A stretch of DNA of 5,934 nucleotides from Endomicrobiia bacterium (GTDB lineage Bacteria > Elusimicrobiota > Endomicrobiia > Endomicrobiales > Endomicrobiaceae). Shown one piece after another: positions 1 to 5,027 of this stretch; the stretch's first letter is position 1; the number at the start of each line of letters is the position of its first letter. The stretch is from contig WQUP01000079.1 of assembly GCA_009782015.1 (NCBI GenBank), positions 1 through 5,934 on the forward strand. Direction: 5' to 3'. The position numbers and the translations under genes are program-made. The notes under the pieces are model-generated. The model was not told the origin of the DNA. It worked only from the letters and a program-made list of their open reading frames with translations, and searched no databases.

Positions 1-1143
1 ATGGGCATAAAGTATATTCTTATAACCTGCGGTGAACACAAAAGCTATCAAAAGAAGAAATATCGTTAAACCTATTATCCCTTCGTCAAACCAGACTTCA
101 AGGTATTCATTCTCGGGATGGTCGCTTTCGGTATTGTGCCCGTGCTCGATAAAGAAAATCTGCGGCCTTCTCCAAGAGGGATATGTCACATAAAAACTTC
201 CTATGCCGGTTCCTATAACCGGATTTGTATTTATCATCTCCCACGCGGACATCCACGTAAAAATTCTGAAAGACGCGCTGTCCGTCCTCTTCTTTGTGAG
301 AATGCCTATCCCTAAACCGGCGCCTGCGACAAAAACAACAACAACTAAGGCAATGGCGATTGCCGTCTTGGCATTTATCTTATCTCTAAGAAATGTGACG
401 GCGTACATAACCGCAAAAACGAATATGCCCGCCGCAAACCCAAGCCATGCCCCTTTTGACATAGTGGCAAAAAGACAGACCGCTATCATTGCCCATAAGA
501 AAAGCAGGTAAAACTTTCTCCTGTAAATGTACAAAGAAAGCGTTACGGGGCTCATCACTACAAGAAAATCTCCGAAAAAGTTAGGATTTCCGAAAGTAGA
601 AAATATTCTGTTGCCGAATGCCTGCCTCCACAAAAACGGATCAAGACCGGCATCCGGAGGCGGCGGAAAGAAACGGTAATCGATGATTTGAACAATGCCG
701 TATATGCACACTATGTACGCCGCGGCCACAAGCCAGTTAAACAGCGACATTATCTTTTTTTCGTCGTTAAACTTATCGATTATTATCAGCGCCAGGCCGC
801 AGTATATGAAACGCTTGGCGACCTCGTTCAAGCTGACATATTTAAACGGAGACATGCTGAAAGAAACGATGCCGGAAAACAAATATAAAAGCAGAGGGAG
901 GATAAAAATGAAGTTCTTCTTGAAAAAATCTAAGTTTCCTTCTTCGATTTTAGAAAGGAGCCAAAGCATCACAAAAAACAATCCGCCCAAATGAACAATC
1001 GTTATTTTTATCTGCGCGGAATCATAAGTTTTAAGATAAAAAGCGACGGCAACCAAAAAATACAAAACGGGAAGGCCGTAAAGAAGTATTTTTGTAAGAG
1101 TTTTTTGCAAAAAAGAAGAATATGACGGTTGTGCCGATTCCAT
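1..1143 (-). CDS. O-antigen ligase/polymerase family membrane protein (partial, C-terminus beyond left edge)
   Basis: An open frame of 381 codons starts at 1143 and reaches the left edge with no stop. It encodes a very hydrophobic protein with about ten likely membrane segments (near residues 17-38, 49-63, 78-97, 108-123, 133-156, 186-206, 210-226, 231-251, 259-283 and 357-373). A large hydrophilic loop at about 284-355 carries HGHN (334-337) and HPENEYLE (342-349), followed by DEGIIGL (353-359). This is the pattern of the Wzy_C/WaaL O-antigen ligase family, which acts on undecaprenyl-linked glycans at the periplasmic face of the inner membrane. The acceptor and glycan cannot be told; it could be a ligase, a polymerase or a protein glycosyltransferase. 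The start is supported by AAGGTG (1152-1157) eight bases upstream. Some relatives carry C-terminal TPR repeats, which would lie outside the window. Family confident, exact role not. Confidence 0.85.
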   Translation of the reverse strand, partial: MESAQPSYSSFLQKTLTKILLYGLPVLYFLVAVAFYLKTYDSAQIKITIVHLGGLFFVMLWLLSKIEEGNLDFFKKNFIFILPLLLYLFSGIVSFSMSPFKYVSLNEVAKRFIYCGLALIIIDKFNDEKKIMSLFNWLVAAAYIVCIYGIVQIIDYRFFPPPPDAGLDPFLWRQAFGNRIFSTFGNPNFFGDFLVVMSPVTLSLYIYRRKFYLLFLWAMIAVCLFATMSKGAWLGFAAGIFVFAVMYAVTFLRDKINAKTAIAIALVVVVFVAGAGLGIGILTKKRTDSASFRIFTWMSAWEMINTNPVIGTGIGSFYVTYPSWRRPQIFFIEHGHNTESDHPENEYLEVWFDEGIIGLTIFLLLIAFVFTAGYKNILYAH

Positions 1144-1151
1144 ATTATATA

Positions 1152-1157
1152 CACCTT
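1152..1157 (-). promoter_or_regulatory. Ribosome binding site of the ligase-family gene
   Basis: AAGGTG on the minus strand lies 8 bases before the ATG at 1143. It is the only good Shine-Dalgarno match nearby and fixes the start of the ligase-family gene. Confidence 0.7.
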
Positions 1158-1168
1158 TAAGCATACAT

Positions 1169-1193
1169 AAAACCCGCATGGCTTCTGCGGGTT
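1169..1193 (-). other. Hairpin in the leader of the ligase-family gene (attenuator, 5'-end hairpin or tRNA remnant)
   Basis: On the minus strand AACCCGCA (1193-1186), a 7-base loop and TGCGGGTT (1178-1171) form a perfect 8-bp stem that runs into four T. It looks like a weak intrinsic terminator. However, the promoter at 1203-1231 predicts a start near 1196, so the hairpin would sit at the very 5' end of the RNA, where termination is not expected. It could be a stabilising 5' hairpin or the acceptor stem left from a deleted tRNA. The stem is seen; its role is inferred. Confidence 0.5.
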
Positions 1194-1202
1194 ATTGCGT
1201 AA

Positions 1203-1231
1203 ATTATACTCTTTAGAAGCAATTTAGTCAA
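1203..1231 (-). promoter_or_regulatory. Sigma-70-type promoter upstream of the ligase-family gene
   Basis: On the minus strand, -35 TTGACT (1231-1226), a 17-base spacer and -10 TATAAT (1208-1203). Start is predicted near 1196, giving a leader of about 53 bases to the ligase ATG. The same GATTTGACTAA -35 block occurs before tRNA-Thr, so this looks like a copy of a tRNA promoter. Confidence 0.75.
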
Positions 1232-1256
1232 ATCTATGCGCTGCGCGCAGATGCAG

Positions 1257-1295
1257 GGATGCCTGAAGGCATGGATGCGAGGCAACGGCTTTAAA
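1257..1295. repeat. Short interspersed repeat, copy A (upstream of the ligase promoter)
   Basis: Plus strand GGATGCC, a variable 4-base loop, then GGCATGGATGCGAGGC, AACGGC and TTAA. A second copy at 1514-1557 shares the 16-base GGCAT... block exactly and differs by loop changes and a 6-base insertion. ATGCC/GGCAT form a small hairpin. Each copy ends a few tens of bases upstream of a TTGACT-17-TATAAT promoter on the minus strand. Confidence 0.7.
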
Positions 1296-1303
1296 TATTC
1301 AAT

Positions 1304-1333
1304 AAAATATCATGCCTTTACGCATCATTTTTT
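1304..1333 (-). terminator. Possible (bidirectional) terminator downstream of tRNA-Thr
   Basis: ATCATGC (1309-1315), loop 1316-1321 and GCATCAT (1322-1328) form a 7-bp stem with one mismatch. It is extended by A/T pairs (1304-1307 with 1330-1333). A T-rich tail follows on either strand. It lies about 45 bases after the 3' end of tRNA-Thr on the minus strand, where a tRNA terminator is expected. The stem is weak, so confidence is modest. Confidence 0.4.
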
Positions 1334-1375
1334 AGCGATTTGACAAAACTATAAAGGGATTTTGATTTAACAATA

Positions 1376-1448
1376 AGCCGATGAGAGGACTTGAACCTCC
1401 GACCCATTGCTTACGAAGCAATTGCTCTACCAGCTGAGCTACATCGGC
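1376..1448 (-). tRNA. tRNA-Thr (anticodon CGU, reads ACG)
   Basis: The minus strand folds into a complete cloverleaf. The acceptor is GCCGATG/CATCGGC, the D stem GCTC/GAGC with loop AGCTGGTA, and the anticodon stem ATTGC/GCAAT with loop TTCGTAA (anticodon CGT). The T arm is GGAGG-TTCAAGT-CCTCT. The discriminator is U (1376) and no CCA is encoded, so CCA must be added by nucleotidyltransferase. G1-C72 and C2-G71 agree with known threonine identity pairs. A consensus promoter ends 12 bases upstream. This is the isoacceptor dedicated to ACG, usually a minor species. Confidence 0.96.
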
Positions 1449-1460
1449 ATAACGGACGTA

Positions 1461-1489
1461 ATTATACTTTTTGCACGGGCATTAGTCAA
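1461..1489 (-). promoter_or_regulatory. Promoter of tRNA-Thr
   Basis: Minus strand -35 TTGACT (1489-1484), 17-base spacer, -10 TATAAT (1466-1461). The predicted start near 1454 gives about six bases of 5' leader before the mature tRNA at 1448. The flanking GATTTGACTAA is shared with the promoter at 1203-1231. Confidence 0.85.
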
Positions 1490-1513
1490 ATCAATAACGA
1501 ACGGCAGACGCGA

Positions 1514-1557
1514 GGATGCCAAGAGGCATGGATGCGAGGCAAAGGCAACGGCGTTAA
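1514..1557. repeat. Short interspersed repeat, copy B (upstream of the tRNA-Thr promoter)
   Basis: Second copy of the element at 1257-1295: GGATGCC, loop AAGA, then the identical GGCATGGATGCGAGGC block, a 6-base AAAGGC insertion, AACGGC and TTAA. It lies between the tRNA-Phe terminator and the tRNA-Thr promoter, in the same orientation and relative position as copy A has to its own promoter. Confidence 0.7.
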
Positions 1558-1565
1558 GGCCAAAC

Positions 1566-1596
1566 AAAAAAGCAAACGGCTTTATAACCATTTGCT
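1566..1596 (-). terminator. Intrinsic terminator after tRNA-Phe
   Basis: Minus strand AGCAAATGG (1596-1588), 8-base loop, CCGTTTGCT (1579-1571): a 9-bp stem with one G-T wobble, followed by six T (1571-1566). It begins nine bases after the discriminator base of tRNA-Phe and would end the DUF948-YtxH-tRNA-Phe transcript. Confidence 0.85.
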
Positions 1597-1604
1597 TAAA
1601 AACA

Positions 1605-1677
1605 TGCCGAGGGGCAGAATCGAACTGCCGACACACGGTTTTTCAGACCGTTGCTCTACCGACTGAGCTACCTCGGC
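1605..1677 (-). tRNA. tRNA-Phe (anticodon GAA)
   Basis: Complete cloverleaf on the minus strand. The acceptor is GCCGAGG/CCTCGGC, the D stem GCTC/GAGC, and the anticodon stem ACGGT/ACCGT with loop CTGAAAA (anticodon GAA). The variable loop is GTGTC and the T arm GGCAG-TTCGATT-CTGCC. The discriminator is A (1605) and no CCA is encoded. Only 24 bases separate it from the YtxH stop codon. That gap shows only a poor promoter (a TATATT box with no recognisable -35), so it is probably processed from the transcript of the two upstream protein genes. A strong terminator follows. Confidence 0.97.
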
Positions 1678-1701
1678 GCAAAAATATAAACCGCAACTGC
1701 T

Positions 1702-1992
1702 TTAATCTTCGTTTCTGTATTTGTCAAAAGCTTTTTTTCCTGCTTCGAAAGCTTCGTTTATTTTATCTTTTCCCGACAAGATTTTTTCGCGGCCGTCTGC
1801 GTAAACTTTGCGTCCGGCGTCCTTAATGTCTTCGCTTAAATCGGAAACGGTATCGGCAAACTCTTCGCCCATTTTTTTAAGGTGGTGTCTTGTCTCTTTT
1901 CCAGATCTCGGCGCGTAAAGTATTCCTATCGCCGCGCCTATAACGCCTCCGAGAATAAATGCCAGCAAAGTGTCTTTTTTGTTATCGCACAT
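1702..1992 (-). CDS. YtxH-domain small membrane protein
   Basis: A 96-residue protein with one N-terminal membrane segment (about 8-26) rich in small residues (LGGVIGAAIGILYAP). The hallmark APRSGKETR (27-35) follows directly, then a charged amphipathic helical tail with several Lys/Glu pairs. This is the YtxH family (once called gas-vesicle-like), found in many bacteria, often stress-linked, with no settled biochemical role. Its length is typical. The start is supported by AAGGAG seven bases upstream, inside the end of the preceding gene. The two genes overlap by 11 bases (1982-1992), which suggests translational coupling. tRNA-Phe follows 24 bases after the stop with no terminator between. 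Confidence 0.88.
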   Translation of the reverse strand: MCDNKKDTLLAFILGGVIGAAIGILYAPRSGKETRHHLKKMGEEFADTVSDLSEDIKDAGRKVYADGREKILSGKDKINEAFEAGKKAFDKYRNED

Positions 1993-2281
1993 TTTCTTGC
2001 TCCTTGCGCCTGTTTTTTCTTCTTTCTTTTATACCGGATATCGCGTAAAAAAGAAGCGAAGCGGCCGACATTACGGGAGACGATATTTTGTCCGTTATAT
2101 CCGCAACTTTGCCTGAAATTTTATTGACATACTCAAGCTCGGTGTTGACTTTTTTCAGAGCCTCTTCCAGTTCCTTGGAAGCTCTCTTTATCTGAATAAG
2201 CGCCAAAATAAGATAAACCGCGCAAGCAAGCGCCGCGGCTGTCAAAAGAATCAGGCAAACGGCAATCAAGTTAGAATTCAT
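1982..2281 (-). CDS. DUF948-like membrane-anchored coiled-coil protein
   Basis: A 99-residue protein with an N-terminal membrane helix (about 4-28), then a charged heptad-like stretch (32-65, ASKELEEALKKVNTELEYVN) and a second moderately hydrophobic segment (about 69-84). It ends in a very basic tail (ERRKNRRK). The layout and the YtxH partner fit the DUF948 family, whose function is unknown; the name rests on pattern, not a search. The frame could start at 2299, but that ATG lies inside the promoter spacer (-35 2313-2318, -10 2290-2295). The predicted transcript starts near 2283, so ATG 2281 is chosen. This leaves almost no 5' leader and no Shine-Dalgarno site. Confidence 0.75.
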   Translation of the reverse strand: MNSNLIAVCLILLTAAALACAVYLILALIQIKRASKELEEALKKVNTELEYVNKISGKVADITDKISSPVMSAASLLFYAISGIKERRKNRRKEQENVR

Positions 2282-2289
2282 GATGGTGT

Positions 2290-2318
2290 ATTTTAACATA
2301 AAGTTGTATTTATGTCAA
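2290..2318 (-). promoter_or_regulatory. Promoter of the DUF948-YtxH-tRNA-Phe unit
   Basis: Minus strand -35 TTGACA (2318-2313, perfect), 17-base spacer, -10 TAAAAT (2295-2290). The predicted start is about 2283, two bases before the ATG at 2281. This points to a leaderless or nearly leaderless mRNA and rules out the upstream in-frame ATG at 2299. Confidence 0.78.
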
Positions 2319-2345
2319 TTTTACGCGCGAAACGCAATGGAAGTT

Positions 2346-2428
2346 GAGAAGCTGAGAAGTTGGGAAGCTGAGCAAAGACAAAGGCTTTATTGCCGTTGCC
2401 CAACTTCTCAGCTTCCCAGCTCTCTAAA
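2346..2428. repeat. Inverted repeat built of degenerate 8-base units
   Basis: GAAGCTGAGAAGTTGGG (2348-2364) and its exact reverse complement (2399-2415) are separated by 34 bases. Each arm is itself a run of 8-base units such as GAGAAGCT, GAGAAGTT and GGGAAGCT, so the arms can pair in more than one register. It begins just past the nth stop codon (2432-2434). No T-run follows on the minus strand, so it is not a standard terminator. It is more likely a small dispersed palindromic element, possibly protecting the 3' end of the mRNA. Confidence 0.75.
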
Positions 2429-2431
2429 CTT

Positions 2432-3067
2432 CTATTCTGCCGACGGACAAATATTTTTAAGCGGGCAGATATCGCAAGCCGGGCGGCGCGCTTTGCAGAC
2501 CCTTCTTCCAAGCGTCTGTATCAGAAAAGGAAATTTTATCCACGTTTCATGCGGGACTATCTTCATCAAATCCCGCTCTATTTTTACCGGATCTTCGTAT
2601 TTTGTCAGTTTAAGAAGATTTGCAAGCCTTATCACGTGGGTATCGACGGCAATTCCTTCTGATTTCTTAAATCCGCTTCCCAAAACGATGTTGGCAGTCT
2701 TTCTTGCCACGCCCGGAAGTTCGAGAAGGTCTTTCATATTGTCAGGCACTTTTCCGCCGTATTTATCCACAATCATTTTAGCCGAACCTATTATGTTTTT
2801 GGCTTTATTTCTGAAAAAACCCGCCGAGCGTATATAATTTTCCAGTTCTGACGGAACCGCCTTGGCAAAGTCGTCTATGCTTTTATATCTTTTAAACAGC
2901 TCCGGAGTGACTTTATTCACCCTTTCGTCCGTGCACTGCGCCGACAAAATCGTGGCCGCAAGCAGCTGAAAAGGATTTGAAAAATTAAGAGCTATGTCTA
3001 TCCCGCCGTAATCTTTATTCAAAAGTTTGATAATCTTTTCTACGTACGCCTTGTTGTCTTTTTTCAT
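2432..3067 (-). CDS. nth: Endonuclease III (DNA glycosylase/AP lyase)
   Basis: A 211-residue protein, the normal length for Nth, which removes oxidised pyrimidines and cuts abasic sites in base excision repair. Visible signatures are LNFSNPFQLL and LSAQCTDERVNK near the N-terminus, and the helix-hairpin-helix LELPGVARKTAN (115-126) with catalytic Lys123. VDTHV carries catalytic Asp142. The C-terminal iron-sulfur loop has Cys191, 198, 201 and 207 spaced C-x6-C-x2-C-x5-C. All key residues are present. The start codon overlaps the stop of the upstream phosphatase gene as ATGA (3064-3067), so translation is probably coupled. The gene ends in TAG next to an inverted repeat. Confidence 0.97.
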   Translation of the reverse strand: MKKDNKAYVEKIIKLLNKDYGGIDIALNFSNPFQLLAATILSAQCTDERVNKVTPELFKRYKSIDDFAKAVPSELENYIRSAGFFRNKAKNIIGSAKMIVDKYGGKVPDNMKDLLELPGVARKTANIVLGSGFKKSEGIAVDTHVIRLANLLKLTKYEDPVKIERDLMKIVPHETWIKFPFLIQTLGRRVCKARRPACDICPLKNICPSAE

Positions 3068-3843
3068 TTTACCAGCATCCTCAAAACTTTTTTATGAATA
3101 GCCATGCCGTTTGAAGCCAGCAGTTTCGTATTTTGAAAATAATTTTTCTTGCCGAAATAATCGGAAACTATCCCGCCGGCTTCTTTTACGATTACGACTC
3201 CCGCGGCAATATCCCAGGGTTTTAGAGTCTCTTCCCAAAAGAAATCGAATCTTCCGCAGGCGACATAAGCCATGTCAAGAGCGGCGGAGCCGAGACGTCT
3301 TATGCCCTGCGCTTCAGACACGATGTTTTCAAAATTTTTAAAAACTCTTTCCCTTATGCCGTCTAAACTGTAAGGAAATCCGGTAACAGCCAACGCTCTT
3401 ATCAGATCTTTTGTTTTTGACACGCGTATTCTTTTTCCGTTAAGGTAAGCGCCTTTTCCTTTCTCCGCTACGAAAACCTCTTTTGTCACCGGAGAATATA
3501 TGACTCCGGCGATGATATCATCTTTATGTTTAAGGCCCACGGAAACGCAAAACATCGGCATTCCGTGAACAAAATTGACGGTGCCGTCAAGAGGGTCGAT
3601 TATCCAGCAGTACTCTTTACCGCTTTCATCCACTCCGTCTTCTTCGGCCATAACTCCGTGTTCGGGAAATACGCTTTTAATGATCTTAATAACAGCTTTT
3701 TGCGAATTTTTGTCTGCCTGCGTGACGGGATCAGTCTTGCCTTTATACTCTATATTTAAAACTTTTTCGTAATGTTTCGATAAAATATCGGCGCCTGCCT
3801 TTGCGGCTGCAAGCGCCGTCTGCCCATATTTCGAGAGTTTCAT
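3064..3843 (-). CDS. suhB: Inositol-monophosphatase family protein (SuhB-like)
   Basis: A 259-residue protein of the Mg2+-dependent, Li+-sensitive phosphatase superfamily. Metal-site motifs are all present: AEED (Glu67, Glu68), WIIDPLDGTVNF (Asp83, Asp86) and the C-terminal KPWDIAAG (Trp210, Asp211). Length and order match SuhB/IMPase; the substrate may be inositol phosphate or another sugar phosphate, and some homologues act in rRNA antitermination. The frame stays open to an ATG at 3891, but those 16 extra residues come from the palindromic repeat. Family N-termini align from ATG 3843, which has a GGGGA site just upstream. The stop overlaps the nth start. No clear promoter is visible, so it may depend on the upstream lipoprotein gene or on the repeat region. 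Confidence 0.92.
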   Translation of the reverse strand: MKLSKYGQTALAAAKAGADILSKHYEKVLNIEYKGKTDPVTQADKNSQKAVIKIIKSVFPEHGVMAEEDGVDESGKEYCWIIDPLDGTVNFVHGMPMFCVSVGLKHKDDIIAGVIYSPVTKEVFVAEKGKGAYLNGKRIRVSKTKDLIRALAVTGFPYSLDGIRERVFKNFENIVSEAQGIRRLGSAALDMAYVACGRFDFFWEETLKPWDIAAGVVIVKEAGGIVSDYFGKKNYFQNTKLLASNGMAIHKKVLRMLVK

Positions 3844-3858
3844 ATATTCCCCAATTTT

Positions 3859-4003
3859 GTCACCCTGAACTGACGCGCTTTGTCGCGTCATCCCCGAAAT
3901 TCATTATTGGGGATCTAGGGTCTGTCTTTATCATTGAACGGCCAGATGCTGAAATGAGTTGCGGAAGTAAACTTCCGAGATCCCGAAACAAGTTCGGGAT
4001 GAC
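3859..4003. repeat. 145-bp composite palindromic element between the lipoprotein and phosphatase genes
   Basis: Imperfect terminal inverted repeats are GTCACCCTGAACT (3859-3871) and AGTTCGGGATGAC (3991-4003), matching at 11 of 13 positions. Inside are four hairpins: TGACGCG/CGCGTCA (3871-3890), ATCCCC/GGGGAT (3890-3914), CGGAAGT/ACTTCCG (3962-3977) and ATCCCGAA/TTCGGGAT (3980-4000). It codes for no protein. It resembles the intergenic palindromic elements with cores like TCATCCCGAACT that are common in environmental bacterial genomes. It lies in the 163-bp gap and reaches to within 16 bases of the phosphatase start. Confidence 0.8.
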
Positions 4004-4006
4004 ATC

Positions 4007-4918
4007 TCACTTTCTCAGCTTATACAGCTCGGAGTTTATCTTTTCGCCGCTGACATCGAGCTTTTCCACAGTGTTTTTATCGATAAAATAAAATCTCATC
4101 TGTTCTGAAGCGTCTTTGTCATAATTTAAAACTGCCGAAGACAAATCCTCAGTAGGAGCCCATTTTCCCGAAGACTCGAAAACTCTGTCGGGATTATTAA
4201 GATAAGTCTGCTTCATGTTAAATGTGTAATCCGGCAAAAGAGCCAGCACGATATTTATTCCCGGGCCGTCCGCGGCGGGAAGCGTTCCTTTATACGTACC
4301 CGTATAATACTTTACCATGGAATCCACGTCAGCCGGAGAGGAAACGTTTCGCTTGCCAAACGGCAGCACAGTTATATTTTTTGAAGGATCAGAAAAACTC
4401 ACATTAGTGACTATCTGAGGCCTTTCTATCTCAAAAACTTTCATATTGGATATGAAATAGCCTACATCCGAAACCGCTTTGGAAGTTATTTCGTAATCTA
4501 TATATATGTTAGTTCCTACAAGATACGCGTTGTTAATCTTTATGTCATTCACAGTCATTGACGGCTTCATAGCTATGACGGCAACTATATTTTTTCTCAT
4601 GTCTGCCATAGTAATAGTATTTGTCATAGTTTTTGCTATTCCCAGAGCGGCGTCAAAACTTTTATCCGAATAGGCGGTTATGAAGTTTACGTCATTCGGA
4701 AGTTTTACGCTGTTTTTCAGGAAGTATCCTTTCATCTCACTGAATTTAAGCGGAGCGCTGGCTGCGATATTTCCGGCCTGGGCTTCAACCTGCTTTACGG
4801 TCTCCTTGGATATCTGCGGAGGCTGTACCGACGGAGTAGCAGCAGTGGTCGTCGTTTTAATACATCCTTGAAGGCTCATTGCGGCAAGAAGAAATAAAAA
4901 TACGGCTGTCTTTTTCAT
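4007..4918 (-). CDS. Lipoprotein with a C-terminal NlpE-like domain lacking the CxxC cysteines
   Basis: A 303-residue protein with a type II signal peptide: MKK, hydrophobic core to residue 16, lipobox LQGC with Cys19. A Thr/Pro/Gln-rich linker (20-45) suggests a long tether from the membrane. Residues about 60-200 form a domain I do not recognise; the segment with AMKPSMTVNDIKINNAYLVG (116-135) faintly recalls PrcB-type domains. Residues 204-302 read like the NlpE N-terminal domain: YTGTYKGTLPAADGPGI (205-221), an LPDYTF strand, a GKW strand (251-253), and a KLDVSGEKI strand with a final LYKL. In NlpE the loop is CADCPGI; here both cysteines are replaced (Ala215, Gly218), so copper or disulfide sensing there is unlikely. 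GAGAGG six bases upstream supports the start. Confidence 0.8.
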   Translation of the reverse strand: MKKTAVFLFLLAAMSLQGCIKTTTTAATPSVQPPQISKETVKQVEAQAGNIAASAPLKFSEMKGYFLKNSVKLPNDVNFITAYSDKSFDAALGIAKTMTNTITMADMRKNIVAVIAMKPSMTVNDIKINNAYLVGTNIYIDYEITSKAVSDVGYFISNMKVFEIERPQIVTNVSFSDPSKNITVLPFGKRNVSSPADVDSMVKYYTGTYKGTLPAADGPGINIVLALLPDYTFNMKQTYLNNPDRVFESSGKWAPTEDLSSAVLNYDKDASEQMRFYFIDKNTVEKLDVSGEKINSELYKLRK

Positions 4919-4924
4919 AAAAAG

Positions 4925-4930
4925 CCTCTC
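4925..4930 (-). promoter_or_regulatory. Ribosome binding site of the lipoprotein gene
   Basis: GAGAGG on the minus strand, six bases before ATG 4918. It supports this start and contrasts with the divergent MFS gene, which has no such site at usable distance. Confidence 0.65.
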
Positions 4931-4946
4931 TATTCAATTTTTTATG

Positions 4947-4975
4947 ATTATATAATTTTAACTTACTCTTTTAAA
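4947..4975 (-). promoter_or_regulatory. Promoter of the lipoprotein gene
   Basis: Minus strand -10 TATAAT (4952-4947) is a perfect match. The -35 at 17-base spacing is TTTAAA (4975-4970), 4 of 6 to consensus. The predicted start near 4940 leaves a leader of about 22 bases with a Shine-Dalgarno site. Confidence 0.6.
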
Positions 4976-4990
4976 GTATATGTCCCGGCA

Positions 4991-5020
4991 TTTACAAAAA
5001 ATGTCAGGAAAATGTAATAT
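4991..5020 (+). promoter_or_regulatory. Promoter of the MFS transporter gene
   Basis: Plus strand -35 TTTACA (4991-4996), 18-base spacer, -10 TAATAT (5015-5020). The start is predicted at about 5027, right at the ATG (5028), which implies a leaderless message. It lies back-to-back with the lipoprotein promoter, whose -35 is 16 bases away. Confidence 0.5.
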
Positions 5021-5027
5021 ATAACTT

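Noticed and set aside
118..994. Several plus-strand frames opposite the ligase-family gene
   Set aside because: They are antisense to a long frame with membrane segments and the ligase loop motif, and show no domain of their own.
1336..1345. Plus-strand GATTTGACA resembling a third copy of the tRNA promoter -35
   Set aside because: No -10 box lies at 16-18 bases downstream and no plus-strand gene follows.
1257..1557. CRISPR-like repeat pair
   Set aside because: There are only two diverged copies about 260 bases apart with a tRNA between them, and no regular spacer.
1391..1666. Plus-strand open frame of 91 codons across the tRNA region, ending in a GRIELPTHGFSDRCSTD-like tail
   Set aside because: It is the antisense reading of tRNA-Phe and tRNA-Thr. 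This tail is a known kind of spurious protein call opposite tRNA-Phe.
1659..1677. Own promoter for tRNA-Phe in the short gap after YtxH
   Set aside because: Only a TATATT box is visible and no -35-like hexamer lies at the right distance.
1407..1826. Plus-strand frame of 139 codons
   Set aside because: It runs antisense through tRNA genes, the terminator and the YtxH gene, with no family resemblance or ribosome site.
2282..2299. Upstream start of the DUF948-like gene at 2299
   Set aside because: It falls inside the spacer between the -35 and -10 boxes, so it would not be transcribed from that promoter.
2280..2837. Plus-strand frame of 185 codons over nth and the inverted repeat
   Set aside because: It is antisense to nth, which has all its catalytic and iron-sulfur residues. 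Low-complexity parts come from the repeat.
3844..3891. Upstream start of the phosphatase at 3891
   Set aside because: The extra residues are encoded by the palindromic repeat, and the family N-terminus aligns from 3843.
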